DNA from: DASQHW01 sp963837155
Lineage (GTDB): Bacteria; Actinomycetota; Acidimicrobiia; IMCC26256; PALSA-610
Assembly: GCA_963837155.1 (NCBI GenBank)
Contig: CAWIMB010000003.1
Span: 1 to 64,000, forward strand
DNA: 64,000 nt
Direction of reading: 5' to 3'
Made by a program: the position numbers and the translations under genes. This document shows positions 30,742 through 39,383 of this stretch, piece by piece. Below the pieces are notes generated by a model that worked only from the letters and a program-made list of their open reading frames with translations, was not told where the DNA came from and did not search any database. Position 1 is the first letter of the stretch; each line of letters begins with the position of its first letter.

Positions 30742-32082
30742 TCAGCGCTTGACCGCGAGGAGGCGCCAGCTCCCCGGTACTCCGGGGAGCTCGTGGTCGC
30801 CTCGGTCATCGAATTCGAGTCCTGCGCCCGCGACGAGGTCCGTCACCGTGCGGGTGACGAGCACCTCGCTCGGCGCAGCGCGCGCTGAGACACGTTGGCC
30901 GATGTGGACTGCGATCCCGCCGATGTCGTTTTCGCGGAGCTCGATCTCGCCGGTGTGCACACCGGCGCGCACTTCGATGCCGAGCGCTCGGACCGCCGAG
31001 CAGATCGCTTGTGCGCAGCGTACGGCTCGGGCGGGGCCATCGAAGGTGGCGAGCATGCCGTCGCCAGTCGGGTTCACTTTGCGCCCTCGGTAACGCTCGA
31101 GCTCTTGTGAGACGAGCAGATCGTGTGCGTCGAGCAACGCGGTCCATTTCCGGTCGCCAACGCGGACCGCATGCTTGGTCGACGCGACGATGTCGGTGAA
31201 GAGCACTGTGGCGAGCACGCGATCGGTCGAGACGCGCGGGCGGTTGCCCGTGAGGAAGTCCTCGATCTCATCCGGCAACGTGGACCCTTCGCGGGTATAC
31301 GGAATCAGGTCTCTTCCGGGAACCTCGTTGTAGCGAGCGCCGGCGATGTGCTCTGCCAAGAACCGGCCTTGTGTGCGCGACGACGCGACCTCGGCATCAG
31401 CACGCTGTATCACGAGCGTCGGGGCTTGGAGGAGCGGAAACGTCGCGCGGACATCCGACATGAGCGAGGCACGAAATACGGCGGTTGCCATCGCGGGCGG
31501 GTTGCCGACCCGACAGAAGCGTGCGAGCCATACGCGGAATCCTTCGTCGCCGGTCATGCTCGGCGCGAAGAGTCCAACGACTTCGTCGGTACCCCACATT
31601 GCCCTCATCGTCGTGAGGCGCTCCTCGAGGCCGTCGGGCGCGACACCGGGAATCTCGTCATCGGCCATGATCCCCACCGTCGGATTGAACAGCACAAGAG
31701 CTGACACGCGGCCTGGGTACGTAGCCGCAAAGAACGTGAAGATTGGACATCCCCCGAGCACACCGATGAGCGCCGCCCGCTCCGACCCAACCGCGTCCAT
31801 GACTGTCGCGATGTCCTCCGTCCAGTCCTCCAGAGTGGCGAGCGCGTCGAACGAGACGTGGTCGGACGCGCCTGAGCCGCGCTTGTCAAACAGGATCAAC
31901 CGCGAGAACGACGCCAACCGCGTGAGAAACTCAGCAGGTAACGGGTGATCCCAAATGAGATCGATCGGGCTCGCCCAGTTCGGCACGTACACGACGTCCA
32001 GGTCACCGCGACCGCACACTTGAAATGCGATTGAATCGCCACGCGACGTCCGCGCATATCGCGTCTCGGGCCTCTCGAGCAC
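30742..32082 (-). CDS. Alpha/beta hydrolase fused to class III adenylate/guanylate cyclase
   Basis: 446 residues from GTG 32082. Residues 1-265 are an alpha/beta hydrolase (LILFDKRGSGASD; elbow region LIGVLGGCPIFTFFA with Gly-Gly-Cys in place of the classic nucleophile Ser). From ~285 there is a class III cyclase catalytic domain: ATVLFTDIVAST (first metal Asp), KVNPTGDGMLATF (second metal Asp) and GGIAVHIGQRVSA. The cyclase should make cAMP or cGMP. The hydrolase lacks the normal GxSxG, so it probably senses a ligand rather than hydrolysing one (inference). This fusion is common in actinobacteria and rhizobia. No membrane segment. Confidence 0.9.
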   Translation of the reverse strand: MLERPETRYARTSRGDSIAFQVCGRGDLDVVYVPNWASPIDLIWDHPLPAEFLTRLASFSRLILFDKRGSGASDHVSFDALATLEDWTEDIATVMDAVGSERAALIGVLGGCPIFTFFAATYPGRVSALVLFNPTVGIMADDEIPGVAPDGLEERLTTMRAMWGTDEVVGLFAPSMTGDEGFRVWLARFCRVGNPPAMATAVFRASLMSDVRATFPLLQAPTLVIQRADAEVASSRTQGRFLAEHIAGARYNEVPGRDLIPYTREGSTLPDEIEDFLTGNRPRVSTDRVLATVLFTDIVASTKHAVRVGDRKWTALLDAHDLLVSQELERYRGRKVNPTGDGMLATFDGPARAVRCAQAICSAVRALGIEVRAGVHTGEIELRENDIGGIAVHIGQRVSARAAPSEVLVTRTVTDLVAGAGLEFDDRGDHELPGVPGSWRLLAVKR

Positions 32083-32161
32083 ACTGCGAGTCTGACACGG
32101 TCGATGCTCAGATGAGCACAGCCGTTCCGACTGATCGGGCGCGTTTGCGGGTCTCGGCGGT

Positions 32162-32974
32162 TCAGCGGTTCGCTTCGAGCCAGGGAGGCATTTCGCCTTC
32201 CCACACGATCGCCGACGAGGTCTGCGACGCGACGCCAAGCAGCGTGCCGTCCTGTGCCCACACGCGCGCCGCGCCGTGAAGGTATCCACCGGTGGCGAAC
32301 AACGGGTCCATGTCGAGCAAGATCCAGTCGGTCTCAACGAGGCGGCCGAACCGCATGCTGTTGTCGAGGCTCGTGCCACCACCCATTTTCCCGGCGGCGC
32401 GTGCGACGCTCGACGGCACCATGTCGGCGAGGAACGCAATCGCCGCGCGTGTATGCAAGCCCGAGCGCATGCGCGCCCAGATCGCGCCGCCCTCGCCGGC
32501 ATGGCGCATCTCGGTGAGATCGATCCAGCTCGGAGGTCGATCCTCTCCGTCGTGGGTATGCGACCTGAACCCCCAGGCGGTGCAGTCCTCCGGCGCCGGC
32601 ATCGCCGGCATCGTTGGGATCTGCGCCTCGATGGGGCCGGTGCGGGCCGCGCCAGTTGCGCCGATCGCCGCCACCACGACGCGGTCGCCGGCGGTCGCCG
32701 TCATCCGCACCTGTGACGTGCGTTTGCCGGTCGCGAGCACTTCGACGCTGCAGTCGATGCGCGCGCCGAGGTCGGCACTGCCCGCGAACTGGACCGTCGT
32801 CCAGAGTGCGGCGCGCGCCGTCGCCGCCTCCATCGTCGCAACCATGACCGCAATTCCGGTGCCGCCGAACAATTTGCCGTCGTGTCGAGTGAGCCCCGAT
32901 GTCAGCTCGAACGACCAGCGACCGTCGTCGTGACGCTGGAGTCCGAGCCACGCAAGATCGGCATCGTCGGGCAT
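32162..32974 (-). CDS. Acyl-CoA thioesterase, double hot-dog (TesB-like)
   Basis: About 270 residues from ATG 32974; ATG 32986 is also open. It has two hot-dog halves: HDGKLFGGTGIAVMVATMEA in the first, and FLADMVPSSVARAAGKMGGG then TSLDNSMRF in the second, matching the TesB/AcotII-type 4HBT_3 pattern with the Asp/Thr-Ser/Asn environment of the active site. It ends GEMPPWLEANR. It hydrolyses acyl-CoA thioesters. It stands next to, and on the same strand as, the hydrolase-cyclase (79-bp gap), but a functional link is not evident. Confidence 0.85.
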   Translation of the reverse strand: MPDDADLAWLGLQRHDDGRWSFELTSGLTRHDGKLFGGTGIAVMVATMEAATARAALWTTVQFAGSADLGARIDCSVEVLATGKRTSQVRMTATAGDRVVVAAIGATGAARTGPIEAQIPTMPAMPAPEDCTAWGFRSHTHDGEDRPPSWIDLTEMRHAGEGGAIWARMRSGLHTRAAIAFLADMVPSSVARAAGKMGGGTSLDNSMRFGRLVETDWILLDMDPLFATGGYLHGAARVWAQDGTLLGVASQTSSAIVWEGEMPPWLEANR

Positions 32975-33099
32975 TGGAGGCAGCATGCCAGAGGCCGCAC
33001 CGCGGTCGCAGCTACACGGGTATCCGCGCCGGGCGTGCGCGGGCGTGTCATCCTCTTCGGCCCGGGCGGCGCGGAGAGGCATGACGAACGGAGTTCACA

Positions 33100-33375
33100 A
33101 TGACGGCGCTCGATGATCGGCGAGCCCACACCTCTGGCCGCGGCGGCGCGGATCCTGGGTCGCTCACCGAGGACTATGTCGGGCTCGCGCGGTACCTCGC
33201 CGAGGCGATCGCGCGCGGCGAGATTCCGATTGAGGCGGCGACTGTCGAATTGGCCGCGGCCGCGACCGGAACCGAGCAGGCCTCACTCGAGCGGGCGGCC
33301 GCCGCGGCGCGACACGTCGATGATGGCTCGATCGCAGCAGAGCTGTTGGCTCGCACACACGCCCGCGGCGCCTAG
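33100..33375 (+). CDS. Short hypothetical protein, Ala-rich helical
   Basis: 91 residues from ATG 33100, with GGAG nine bases upstream. Sequence such as LTEDYVGLARYLAEAIARGE and TVELAAAATGTEQASLERAA predicts amphipathic helices. No family, membrane segment or signal is recognised. The IS110 transposase gene ends about 20 bp downstream on the opposite strand, so the natural 3' context has been replaced. Confidence 0.5.
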   Translation: MTALDDRRAHTSGRGGADPGSLTEDYVGLARYLAEAIARGEIPIEAATVELAAAATGTEQASLERAAAAARHVDDGSIAAELLARTHARGA

Positions 33376-33395
33376 ACATCCCACGTTCGTAAATG

Positions 33396-34614
33396 TCAAG
33401 CGGCGATCTGGTGGCGGTGGTTCCAGGCGGTGTGTTCGTCGTAGAGAACGCCGTGGCGTAGGCAGCCGTGCAGGATGCCGACGAGTCGGTTGGCGAGGGC
33501 TCGTAGGGCGCGGTGGTGGGTGTCGCCGGCGGCGCGTCGTTGGTCGTAGAACGCGCGGGCGCCGGGGCTGGCGTTGGTCGCGGTGAATGCCCACATGTAG
33601 CAGGCGTCGGCGAGGCGTCGGTTGCGGGCGTAGCGGGCGAGCACGACCCGATGTTTGCCGGACGCTTTGGTGATGGGTGACGTGCCGGCGTAGTTCTTGC
33701 GAGACTTGGTGTCGGCATAGCGGTTCGGGTCGTCCCCGAACTCGCCGAGCACCCGGGCGCCGAGTGTCATCCCCAGTCCTGGCAGGGATCGGATGATCTT
33801 GGCGTTCGGGTGCTGCTCAAAATGTTCAGCCAACTGGGTCTCGAGCCGGCCGATCTGCGCGGTCATCTCCACGACGACGGCGACCAACGCGGTGGCGGTG
33901 GCGCCCATCGCGTTCGCGATCGAGCGCGGGAGCTTCGAGTTGCGGGGCGCGCAGTGCGTCTTGGATCTCGACGGCGCGTTCGTCGATGCGTCGTTGCCGA
34001 CCACCGCGACGCAACGCCGACGCGATCTTCGAACGCGACAAGCTGCGTCCGATCGTCGGGGTCGGCGCGATCGCCAGCACCGCCAGAGCGTCGTTCGATC
34101 CCAGTTCGTCGAACGCTTCGAGCGCGGCAGGGTAGAACTCTCGCAGCGTGGAACGCAGCTGATTGAGTTGCCGTTGCCGCCCCCAGATCATCGACTGGTG
34201 CGCTCGGGCGAGGACCTTGACCGCTTCGGCCAGGTCGCTGTCACCCGCGACCGGTCGATGGTGATGGCCGTCGGTTCGGGCCAACTCCGCGAGCACGAAC
34301 GCGTCGTCCGGATCCGACTTCGCGCCCGACGTGGAATGCCGTTCCCGATACCGCGACGTCGACATCGGGTTCACCGCCAACACCGTGTAACCCGCCGCCA
34401 CCAGCGCGCCGACGAACAACCCGCGATCGGTCTCCGTCGCGATCACCACATCGGCCGGGTCTTCAACGAACTCAGCAACGAGCGCATGGAACCGGGCCAC
34501 GCCCTCGACACCCTCGGGCAGCCGACCCCGTTCCAGTCGTCGTCCTTGCTCGTCCTCGACATAGACGTCGTGATGGGCTTCCGCCCAATCATGACCAACG
34601 AACACCTTCGCCAT
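33396..34614 (-). CDS. IS110-family transposase (DEDD recombinase)
   Basis: About 405 residues with one slip near 33980. From ATG 34614, MAKVFVGHDWAEAHHDVYV. The DEDD RuvC-like domain shows Asp in VGHDWA, Glu in VVIATETDRG and the Asp pair in GAKSDPDDAFVLAELAR. The C-terminal Tnp domain shows SLPGLGMTLGARVLGEFG and the catalytic Ser of YAGTSPITKASGKHR. IS110 recombinases insert without classic inverted repeats, guided by a structured RNA from the element's non-coding end. Exact element ends cannot be fixed here. All catalytic residues survive, so the slip may be a sequencing error. Confidence 0.92.
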
Positions 34615-34993
34615 TCGCGCCTCCCGGTCGCACTCGCCGTCACTTCGAGCCCGAGGCGACCGGCAGCCCGCTAATGGTTCAGTGCTCGCGGCACGTCATC
34701 CCACCAGCCATCGAGGTCGACCTCACCGACCGATCGGCGCACGATCTAGGCGTAGGGCTCAACGCCCGGCGAACCTCAGTGCTGACCGATCGGCGGCTCA
34801 GCACCATCCTCACCCGAACCACGAGCAAGATGGTCGACCCCCATTAGCGGACAACGATCATGATGGCGCTGTGCTCTCTCGAGCCCGCCGTTGCATTCGC
34901 AGTCCGCACTGGTCTCGTCTCGTCGTCCAACAGCAAGTGGCACGCGGTCTCGCCTACGGTGCGGGCCGATGACACTTGAGGCCTACCGCAGTG
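34615..34993 (-). ncRNA. 379-bp non-coding region upstream of IS110 gene, candidate bridge-RNA locus
   Basis: No convincing gene lies in this stretch. IS110-group elements place the non-coding end that yields the bridge RNA upstream of the transposase, which is this position. GACCGATCGGCG occurs twice (34728-34739 and 34784-34795) with the palindrome CCGATCGG, which could form stem structures. No RNA boundary, target loop or donor loop can be assigned without comparing other copies. The far part of the interval is probably host DNA. Confidence 0.35.
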
Positions 34994-35590
34994 ATGATGG
35001 GACGGCGACTGACGCGGCGGCCGCGGCAGGAAGCATGGAGCCGCGCCGCGCGGCCTGTGCTTGTCCAGGTCGCGCGGCGGTACGGCTCGTTGACGACGCC
35101 GAACGACCTCGCCGAGGAGGTGCAGGCGCTCTCGGGCGTGCGGACGCGCGAACCGGCCGCGGTGTGGATCGACGACGTGCTCGACGCCGTTGGTGTGGAG
35201 TGCATCGCCCGCGGCGAACCGTGGCTTTCGGCGTTCTGCATTGGGCCCGACGGTCGGATCGGCAAGCGCTACGAACAGCTCGTCGTCAGCGTCGACGCGA
35301 CCGCGGCGGCCGACATCGAGATGCACGCAGCGACGCAGCGGCTCGAAGCGCACCGCTATCACGGCGCGACCCTGCCGGTCGACGGCGGCCGTCCCGCGTT
35401 GCCACCGCAGCTTGCGAAGCTCCGCGCGTCCGCGCCGAAGCAGTCAACGACCACGCGCACGCGCGCGACGCGCACCAAGGCGCCCGCGCCGCGCAAGCCC
35501 AAGAAGCCGGAGTTGCCGCCGCGCGCAGTGTGCCCCACGTGTTTCCTGCAGCTCCCGGCCACCGGCCGCTGCGACACATGCGATGAGTAG
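34994..35590 (+). CDS. Hypothetical protein with C-terminal zinc-ribbon-like Cys motif
   Basis: 198 residues from ATG 34994 (alternatives TTG 34976, GTG 34991, ATG 34997). The globular part includes RPVLVQVARRYGSLTTPNDL and AVWIDDVLDAVGVECIARGE. It is followed by a low-complexity basic linker rich in Arg, Thr, Lys and Pro, and a C-terminal CPTCFLQLPATGRCDTC with two C-x2-C pairs that could bind zinc. I do not recognise a family. The basic tail and zinc motif suggest nucleic-acid contact (inference). Confidence 0.65.
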   Translation: MMGRRLTRRPRQEAWSRAARPVLVQVARRYGSLTTPNDLAEEVQALSGVRTREPAAVWIDDVLDAVGVECIARGEPWLSAFCIGPDGRIGKRYEQLVVSVDATAAADIEMHAATQRLEAHRYHGATLPVDGGRPALPPQLAKLRASAPKQSTTTRTRATRTKAPAPRKPKKPELPPRAVCPTCFLQLPATGRCDTCDE

Positions 35591-35777
35591 GCGCGTCTCA
35601 GGGCTTCCGGTGGATCACGTTGCCGGGTCGAGCGGGTGCGTTGCAGGTCTTCCCTACGAGGTGTGAGACGCCGTATCGTGATGCGCACGAACTCATCACC
35701 TCGGTGACGGACTTCCGGATGCTTGAAGTGTTCGATGCGGCACTCCTGCGCCGAACTCGTCCGAAGGAGGCGCGACC

Positions 35778-36014
35778 GTGAACGACCCGCGCGACCGCGA
35801 CGCAGACGGCCAACTGCAGTTTCTTCAAGTCCTCGTGGAAGAGAACGCATCGATCGCCGGAGATGTCGTCCAGGTCGCCGACCATCTGTGGGCAATTCAC
35901 GGGTATATCGCCGTCGACGGTGACGTGTTGATGGCTGAGTTCGACAACTACGACCAGGCGACGAACGTTCTCGGCAGGCTTCCTCGCCGATCGCGACGGC
36001 CCGAAGATCGCTGA
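35778..36014 (+). CDS. Small hypothetical acidic protein
   Basis: 78 residues from GTG 35778, preceded by a strong AAGGAGG site with good spacing, which supports real translation. The core LQFLQVLVEENASIAGDVVQ and VADHLWAIHGYIAVDGDVLM is compact and alpha/beta in character. No known family is recognised. The intergenic 35591-35777 holds no gene. The next gene is a broken VOC protein. Confidence 0.6.
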   Translation: MNDPRDRDADGQLQFLQVLVEENASIAGDVVQVADHLWAIHGYIAVDGDVLMAEFDNYDQATNVLGRLPRRSRRPEDR

Positions 36015-36036
36015 TCGTCCGCCCCGCACCGGGTGC

Positions 36037-36338
36037 GTGAAGTGGTTGTATCGTCGCCGCGTGGCGCAGCGCGTCCAGATCGCGATCGATTGTCAAGATC
36101 CAGATGGTCTCGCGGTGTTCTGGGCTCGAGTGTTGGGGTACGAGCGCGCGAACCCGCCCGCGGGCTACGACAGCTGGGCTGCGTTCTCGCGGGCGCAGGC
36201 CGACGGCAAGAGCAGGTCGCGGAGTTCATCGCCAACGTCGTCGCCTGGGGCGGTTCAATGATCCGCGACGTCATCGACGACGCCGGATACTTCGCCGTGA
36301 TGCAGGACCCTGAAGGCAACGAGTTCTGCACCGGGTGA
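36037..36338 (+). pseudogene. VOC family protein with internal deletion
   Basis: N-terminal VOC half: VQIAIDCQDPDGLAVFWARV and LGYERANPPAGYDSWAAF. Then the frame slips near 36205, and in another frame the C-terminal strand GYFAVMQDPEGNEFCTG ends at 36338. Only ~100 codons separate start and stop. The usual domain has ~120-130, and the second beta-alpha-beta-beta-beta unit is largely missing. It therefore looks like a deletion of roughly 60-100 bp plus frame change, not a single-base slip. Function presumably lost. Confidence 0.65.
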
Positions 36339-36391
36339 CGCCATCTGGCGCGCTGGTCCGCGGACGGTCGTGCGCTCGTGCGGCGTCTCCC

Positions 36392-38755
36392 TCACCGAGC
36401 GATCGTGTTGTTGTTCACGATCGCCTGGTAAGGCCGGCACGGCTCGTTGCGCAGGCTCGGGCATGGCGGGAGCGCCGTCGGCACGCTCACGCCGGGAACG
36501 ACCGGAAGAACGAGGCTCGACGGCTTGGATGTGGAGAAGGAGATCGAGACGTTCGCGTTGCCGTTCGGTTCCGTCTGGCTGAAGGACCACACCGGTTGCT
36601 CGCCGTTGGGCGCCGAGATCGTCACTCGGAGACGTGAGCCCGTGCGGTACGCGTGTCCCTGGTAGTAGAGCGGGACGACGACCTTGACGAACTTCTTGGC
36701 CGGCATGTTCGCCGCGTCGGCCGCGGTGAACGTCGGAATCGGCTCGAGTGTGGTGCTCGGCCGTTTGAACATGTTGCTCGAGTTGGTCGAGAGCTTGCGC
36801 TCGCTCGCGCGGATCCAGCCGTTCTGTACGAACGTCTCGTTCCCGTCCGGCCGCACCTCGCTGATCGTGGCTTGCAGGTCGACGTCGGGGGTCGACGATC
36901 GCGCCCAGAGCTCAACGGCGCCGCTCCCGATGACCGTCGTGTTCGCCGTGAACGGTGCCGAGACGTATGACACCGCGGTGCCCGATGGATGCTGCTGCCA
37001 TCTCCAATCCCACTGGGACGCGTTGCCCCACAACCCACCCCCACCAGTGTTGGTGCCGTAGTTGGTGAGCGGAAGGGCATGTGCGTTCGCGGTGAACGCG
37101 TTGATCCCCTCGCTGGTCGGCGGTTGATTGGTGAGCGCTCCACCGGGGCCGAAGTACCAAGTCCGCGCGGTGGTGCCCGGAACCGGCAATGCCGAGAAGC
37201 TCTGCTCGAACCCGGGATAAGGATCGCCTGGGTTCGAGCTCGCGGTGGGCGATGTGCCGGCGCCGTTGTCGAACAGCACCCGAACCTGCGGCTGCTGCTT
37301 GAACGCGGCGAGCGCCGCGGCGTACGTCGGGATCGTCTGGATCGGGTCGAGCGGGAACGTGACCACGTCGGACTGCGGGAGGCCCATCGCCGCCTGGTAG
37401 ATGACCGGCGCGGCCGCGCACGTGATCGCGACGTTTTCTATTGGCGCCCGGTGCGCGACGAACAGTTGCAAGAAGTCATACCAGCGGTTGTAGGTCTCCG
37501 GATCGAGCGAATCGATGTGCGCACCGTTGGTGAACGTGAACCACTTCTGATTCGTCCCGGTGAAGTGCCGAACCAGTTCCGGGCAGTGTCCGCCCGTCTG
37601 TTCGTCCTCCCACTGGCATGCCATGAAGACCGGCACGTTGATCTTGTTGACGAAGGTAACCGGGTCCAGCGGGTCGGCGACCGCTGCGTTGTAATGAGAG
37701 TTGGCGGCGATCTTGGCGCTCAGGTCGGCCGCTTCGCCGTGGAGCACTTGGTTGTTCGCGCACGTCGTGTCGCCTTCTTGGATGCGCTTGTACGCATACG
37801 GCTGTCCGCTGTCGGGTCCGGCGGGACGAGCCTCTTGCTGGCGCTCCTGGGCCCAGGCAACAGCAAAGCCGGTATTGAGGATGCCGCCGGGATAGAGCGT
37901 CGTCGCGGTGGCGTCGAGGACCGAAAGCGGGGAGATGGCCTCGAGGCTGGGTGGCTGGAGCTGCGCCGTGAACAGCTGGCTGATCCCCCCGTAAGAGATC
38001 CCCATCATGCCGACCTTGTGATCGCGCACCCAAGGTTGACGGGCAATCGTCTCGACCACGTCGTAGCCGTCGAGGCTTTGCAGCGGCTCGAAGAAATCGA
38101 AGGCGCCACCCGAGCAGCCGGTGCCGCGCATGTTCACGTCGACGACCGCGAAGCCCATCAAATTCGCAAGGACAGCGATGCCGCTGGTCGGTCCCGCCGG
38201 GTCGGCGTACCCGTAACCCGAGTACTCGATCAGCGTTGGGTACGGCGGCAGGTACGCGGGTCCACTCGGAAGGGGCGTGCCGGGCGGGAGCCCGGGCTCG
38301 CCCGCCGGACTTGTCGGCAGGTGCACGTTGATCGCGAGCTGCGTCCCGTCACGTGTCGTGAGATATGAGTAGCCATCGCCCGGGATCCATTGGTTGTAGG
38401 TCTCCGGATTCCAGGGCGCCGCCTGCTCGGAGTGCACCGTGATGGGTTCCGATTGCTGCCCACCAGACGTCAGGCGTACGCGGTAACCCGCGGCCGGCGG
38501 CACGTTCCGAAACAGCAGCCCGCCGAGCGAGTTGGCGCTCTGTGTAGAGAGGGTCTTCCCCGCGGGGCTGACGAGCGACATCGAAGCGTTGGGCGCGAGC
38601 CCGGTGACGTACACCTGCTTCGCGCTGCCGACCGCGCGAAAGGTCGGCGTCGCGGCGGAGGCGCGGGCGGCTGCCGTCAAACCAACGACAAGCGCAACGC
38701 TCACCAACATCGAAAATGAGCGCGCGCGTCGGCGTGTGGTCGGTCGCGTTGACAT
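36392..38755 (-). CDS. Secreted CocE/NonD family hydrolase (X-Pro dipeptidyl-peptidase-like)
   Basis: 787 residues, uninterrupted. Signal peptide RARSFSMLVSVALVVGLTAA then ARASA cleavage. N-terminal Ig-like segment, then an S15/CocE catalytic domain: YSYLTTRDGTQLAINVHLP, PTLIEYSGYGYADPAG, DVNMRGTGCSGGAFDFFE and nucleophile Ser in MMGISYGGISQ. The C-terminal jelly-roll (PepX_C) has VELWARSSTPDVDLQATISE and GHAYRTGSRLRVTISAPN. Family members cleave Xaa-Pro peptides, cocaine-like esters or glutaryl beta-lactams; substrate cannot be chosen here. Exported. Divergent from the cupin gene, with 210 bp between. Confidence 0.93.
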   Translation of the reverse strand: MSTRPTTRRRARSFSMLVSVALVVGLTAAARASAATPTFRAVGSAKQVYVTGLAPNASMSLVSPAGKTLSTQSANSLGGLLFRNVPPAAGYRVRLTSGGQQSEPITVHSEQAAPWNPETYNQWIPGDGYSYLTTRDGTQLAINVHLPTSPAGEPGLPPGTPLPSGPAYLPPYPTLIEYSGYGYADPAGPTSGIAVLANLMGFAVVDVNMRGTGCSGGAFDFFEPLQSLDGYDVVETIARQPWVRDHKVGMMGISYGGISQLFTAQLQPPSLEAISPLSVLDATATTLYPGGILNTGFAVAWAQERQQEARPAGPDSGQPYAYKRIQEGDTTCANNQVLHGEAADLSAKIAANSHYNAAVADPLDPVTFVNKINVPVFMACQWEDEQTGGHCPELVRHFTGTNQKWFTFTNGAHIDSLDPETYNRWYDFLQLFVAHRAPIENVAITCAAAPVIYQAAMGLPQSDVVTFPLDPIQTIPTYAAALAAFKQQPQVRVLFDNGAGTSPTASSNPGDPYPGFEQSFSALPVPGTTARTWYFGPGGALTNQPPTSEGINAFTANAHALPLTNYGTNTGGGGLWGNASQWDWRWQQHPSGTAVSYVSAPFTANTTVIGSGAVELWARSSTPDVDLQATISEVRPDGNETFVQNGWIRASERKLSTNSSNMFKRPSTTLEPIPTFTAADAANMPAKKFVKVVVPLYYQGHAYRTGSRLRVTISAPNGEQPVWSFSQTEPNGNANVSISFSTSKPSSLVLPVVPGVSVPTALPPCPSLRNEPCRPYQAIVNNNTIAR

Positions 38756-38965
38756 TCCGTCTCATCTCCCCGGACGCCCAGAGTGCGTCCCTGTCGGTGC
38801 CGAACCGGGTCCCTGCTGCATGTTGCAAAGGCGTGAGGCGAAGCGGGCTCACCTCGCTACGGCCCCGAGGACGAGAACGGAGTTACCCAACAATTTGGAC
38901 GTCTAATCGACGAACGAATGGCAGTATGCGCTTCGAACTACTGGCAGCCAGAAGGGGGAGATCAG

Positions 38966-39334
38966 ATGGCCGGAGTCGTCAAGAAGAGCTTTGGATCGGC
39001 AGATGAGGTCCGCACACCTGACAAGACCCGTCTCGAGATTGTCGATCTGGGTGGAGTCAAAGCGGCGCGGTTGACCGCGCAACCGGGCTGGCGTTGGTCC
39101 GAGTGCATCAAGCCGGTCGCCGGCACCGAAAGCTGTCAGTCCCATCACGTGGGGACTGTCGTTGCCGGGAGCATGCACATCGTCCACAACGACGGAACCC
39201 AACAAGACATCGCTGACGGCGACGCGTATGTGATCGAACCTGGGCACGACGCGTGGGTCACCAGTGATCAGCCGTTCGTTGCATTCGAGTTCGACAGCTC
39301 TACCGCAGGGTCGTACGCCAAGCCAACGGGCTGA
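38966..39334 (+). CDS. Cupin domain protein
   Basis: 122 residues from ATG 38966, with AAGGGGGA ideally placed upstream. Single cupin barrel: WRWSECIKPVAGTESCQSHH then VGTVVAGSMHIVHNDG (motif 1, metal His residues) and DGDAYVIEPGHDAWV (motif 2 with His). Such small cupins bind metal and often a small ligand; no reaction is evident. It begins 60 bp before, and on the same strand as, a large cyclase-ATPase regulator, so it may be co-transcribed. Confidence 0.88.
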   Translation: MAGVVKKSFGSADEVRTPDKTRLEIVDLGGVKAARLTAQPGWRWSECIKPVAGTESCQSHHVGTVVAGSMHIVHNDGTQQDIADGDAYVIEPGHDAWVTSDQPFVAFEFDSSTAGSYAKPTG

Positions 39335-39383
39335 ATCGCCGGTCGAACGTCACAGCGGTGAGCCGCCGGTTGGTTTGCGTGCA

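Noticed and set aside
30742..32502. Longer start for the hydrolase-cyclase gene
   Set aside because: The upstream part overlaps the thioesterase gene in another frame. Hydrolase homology begins just after GTG 32082.
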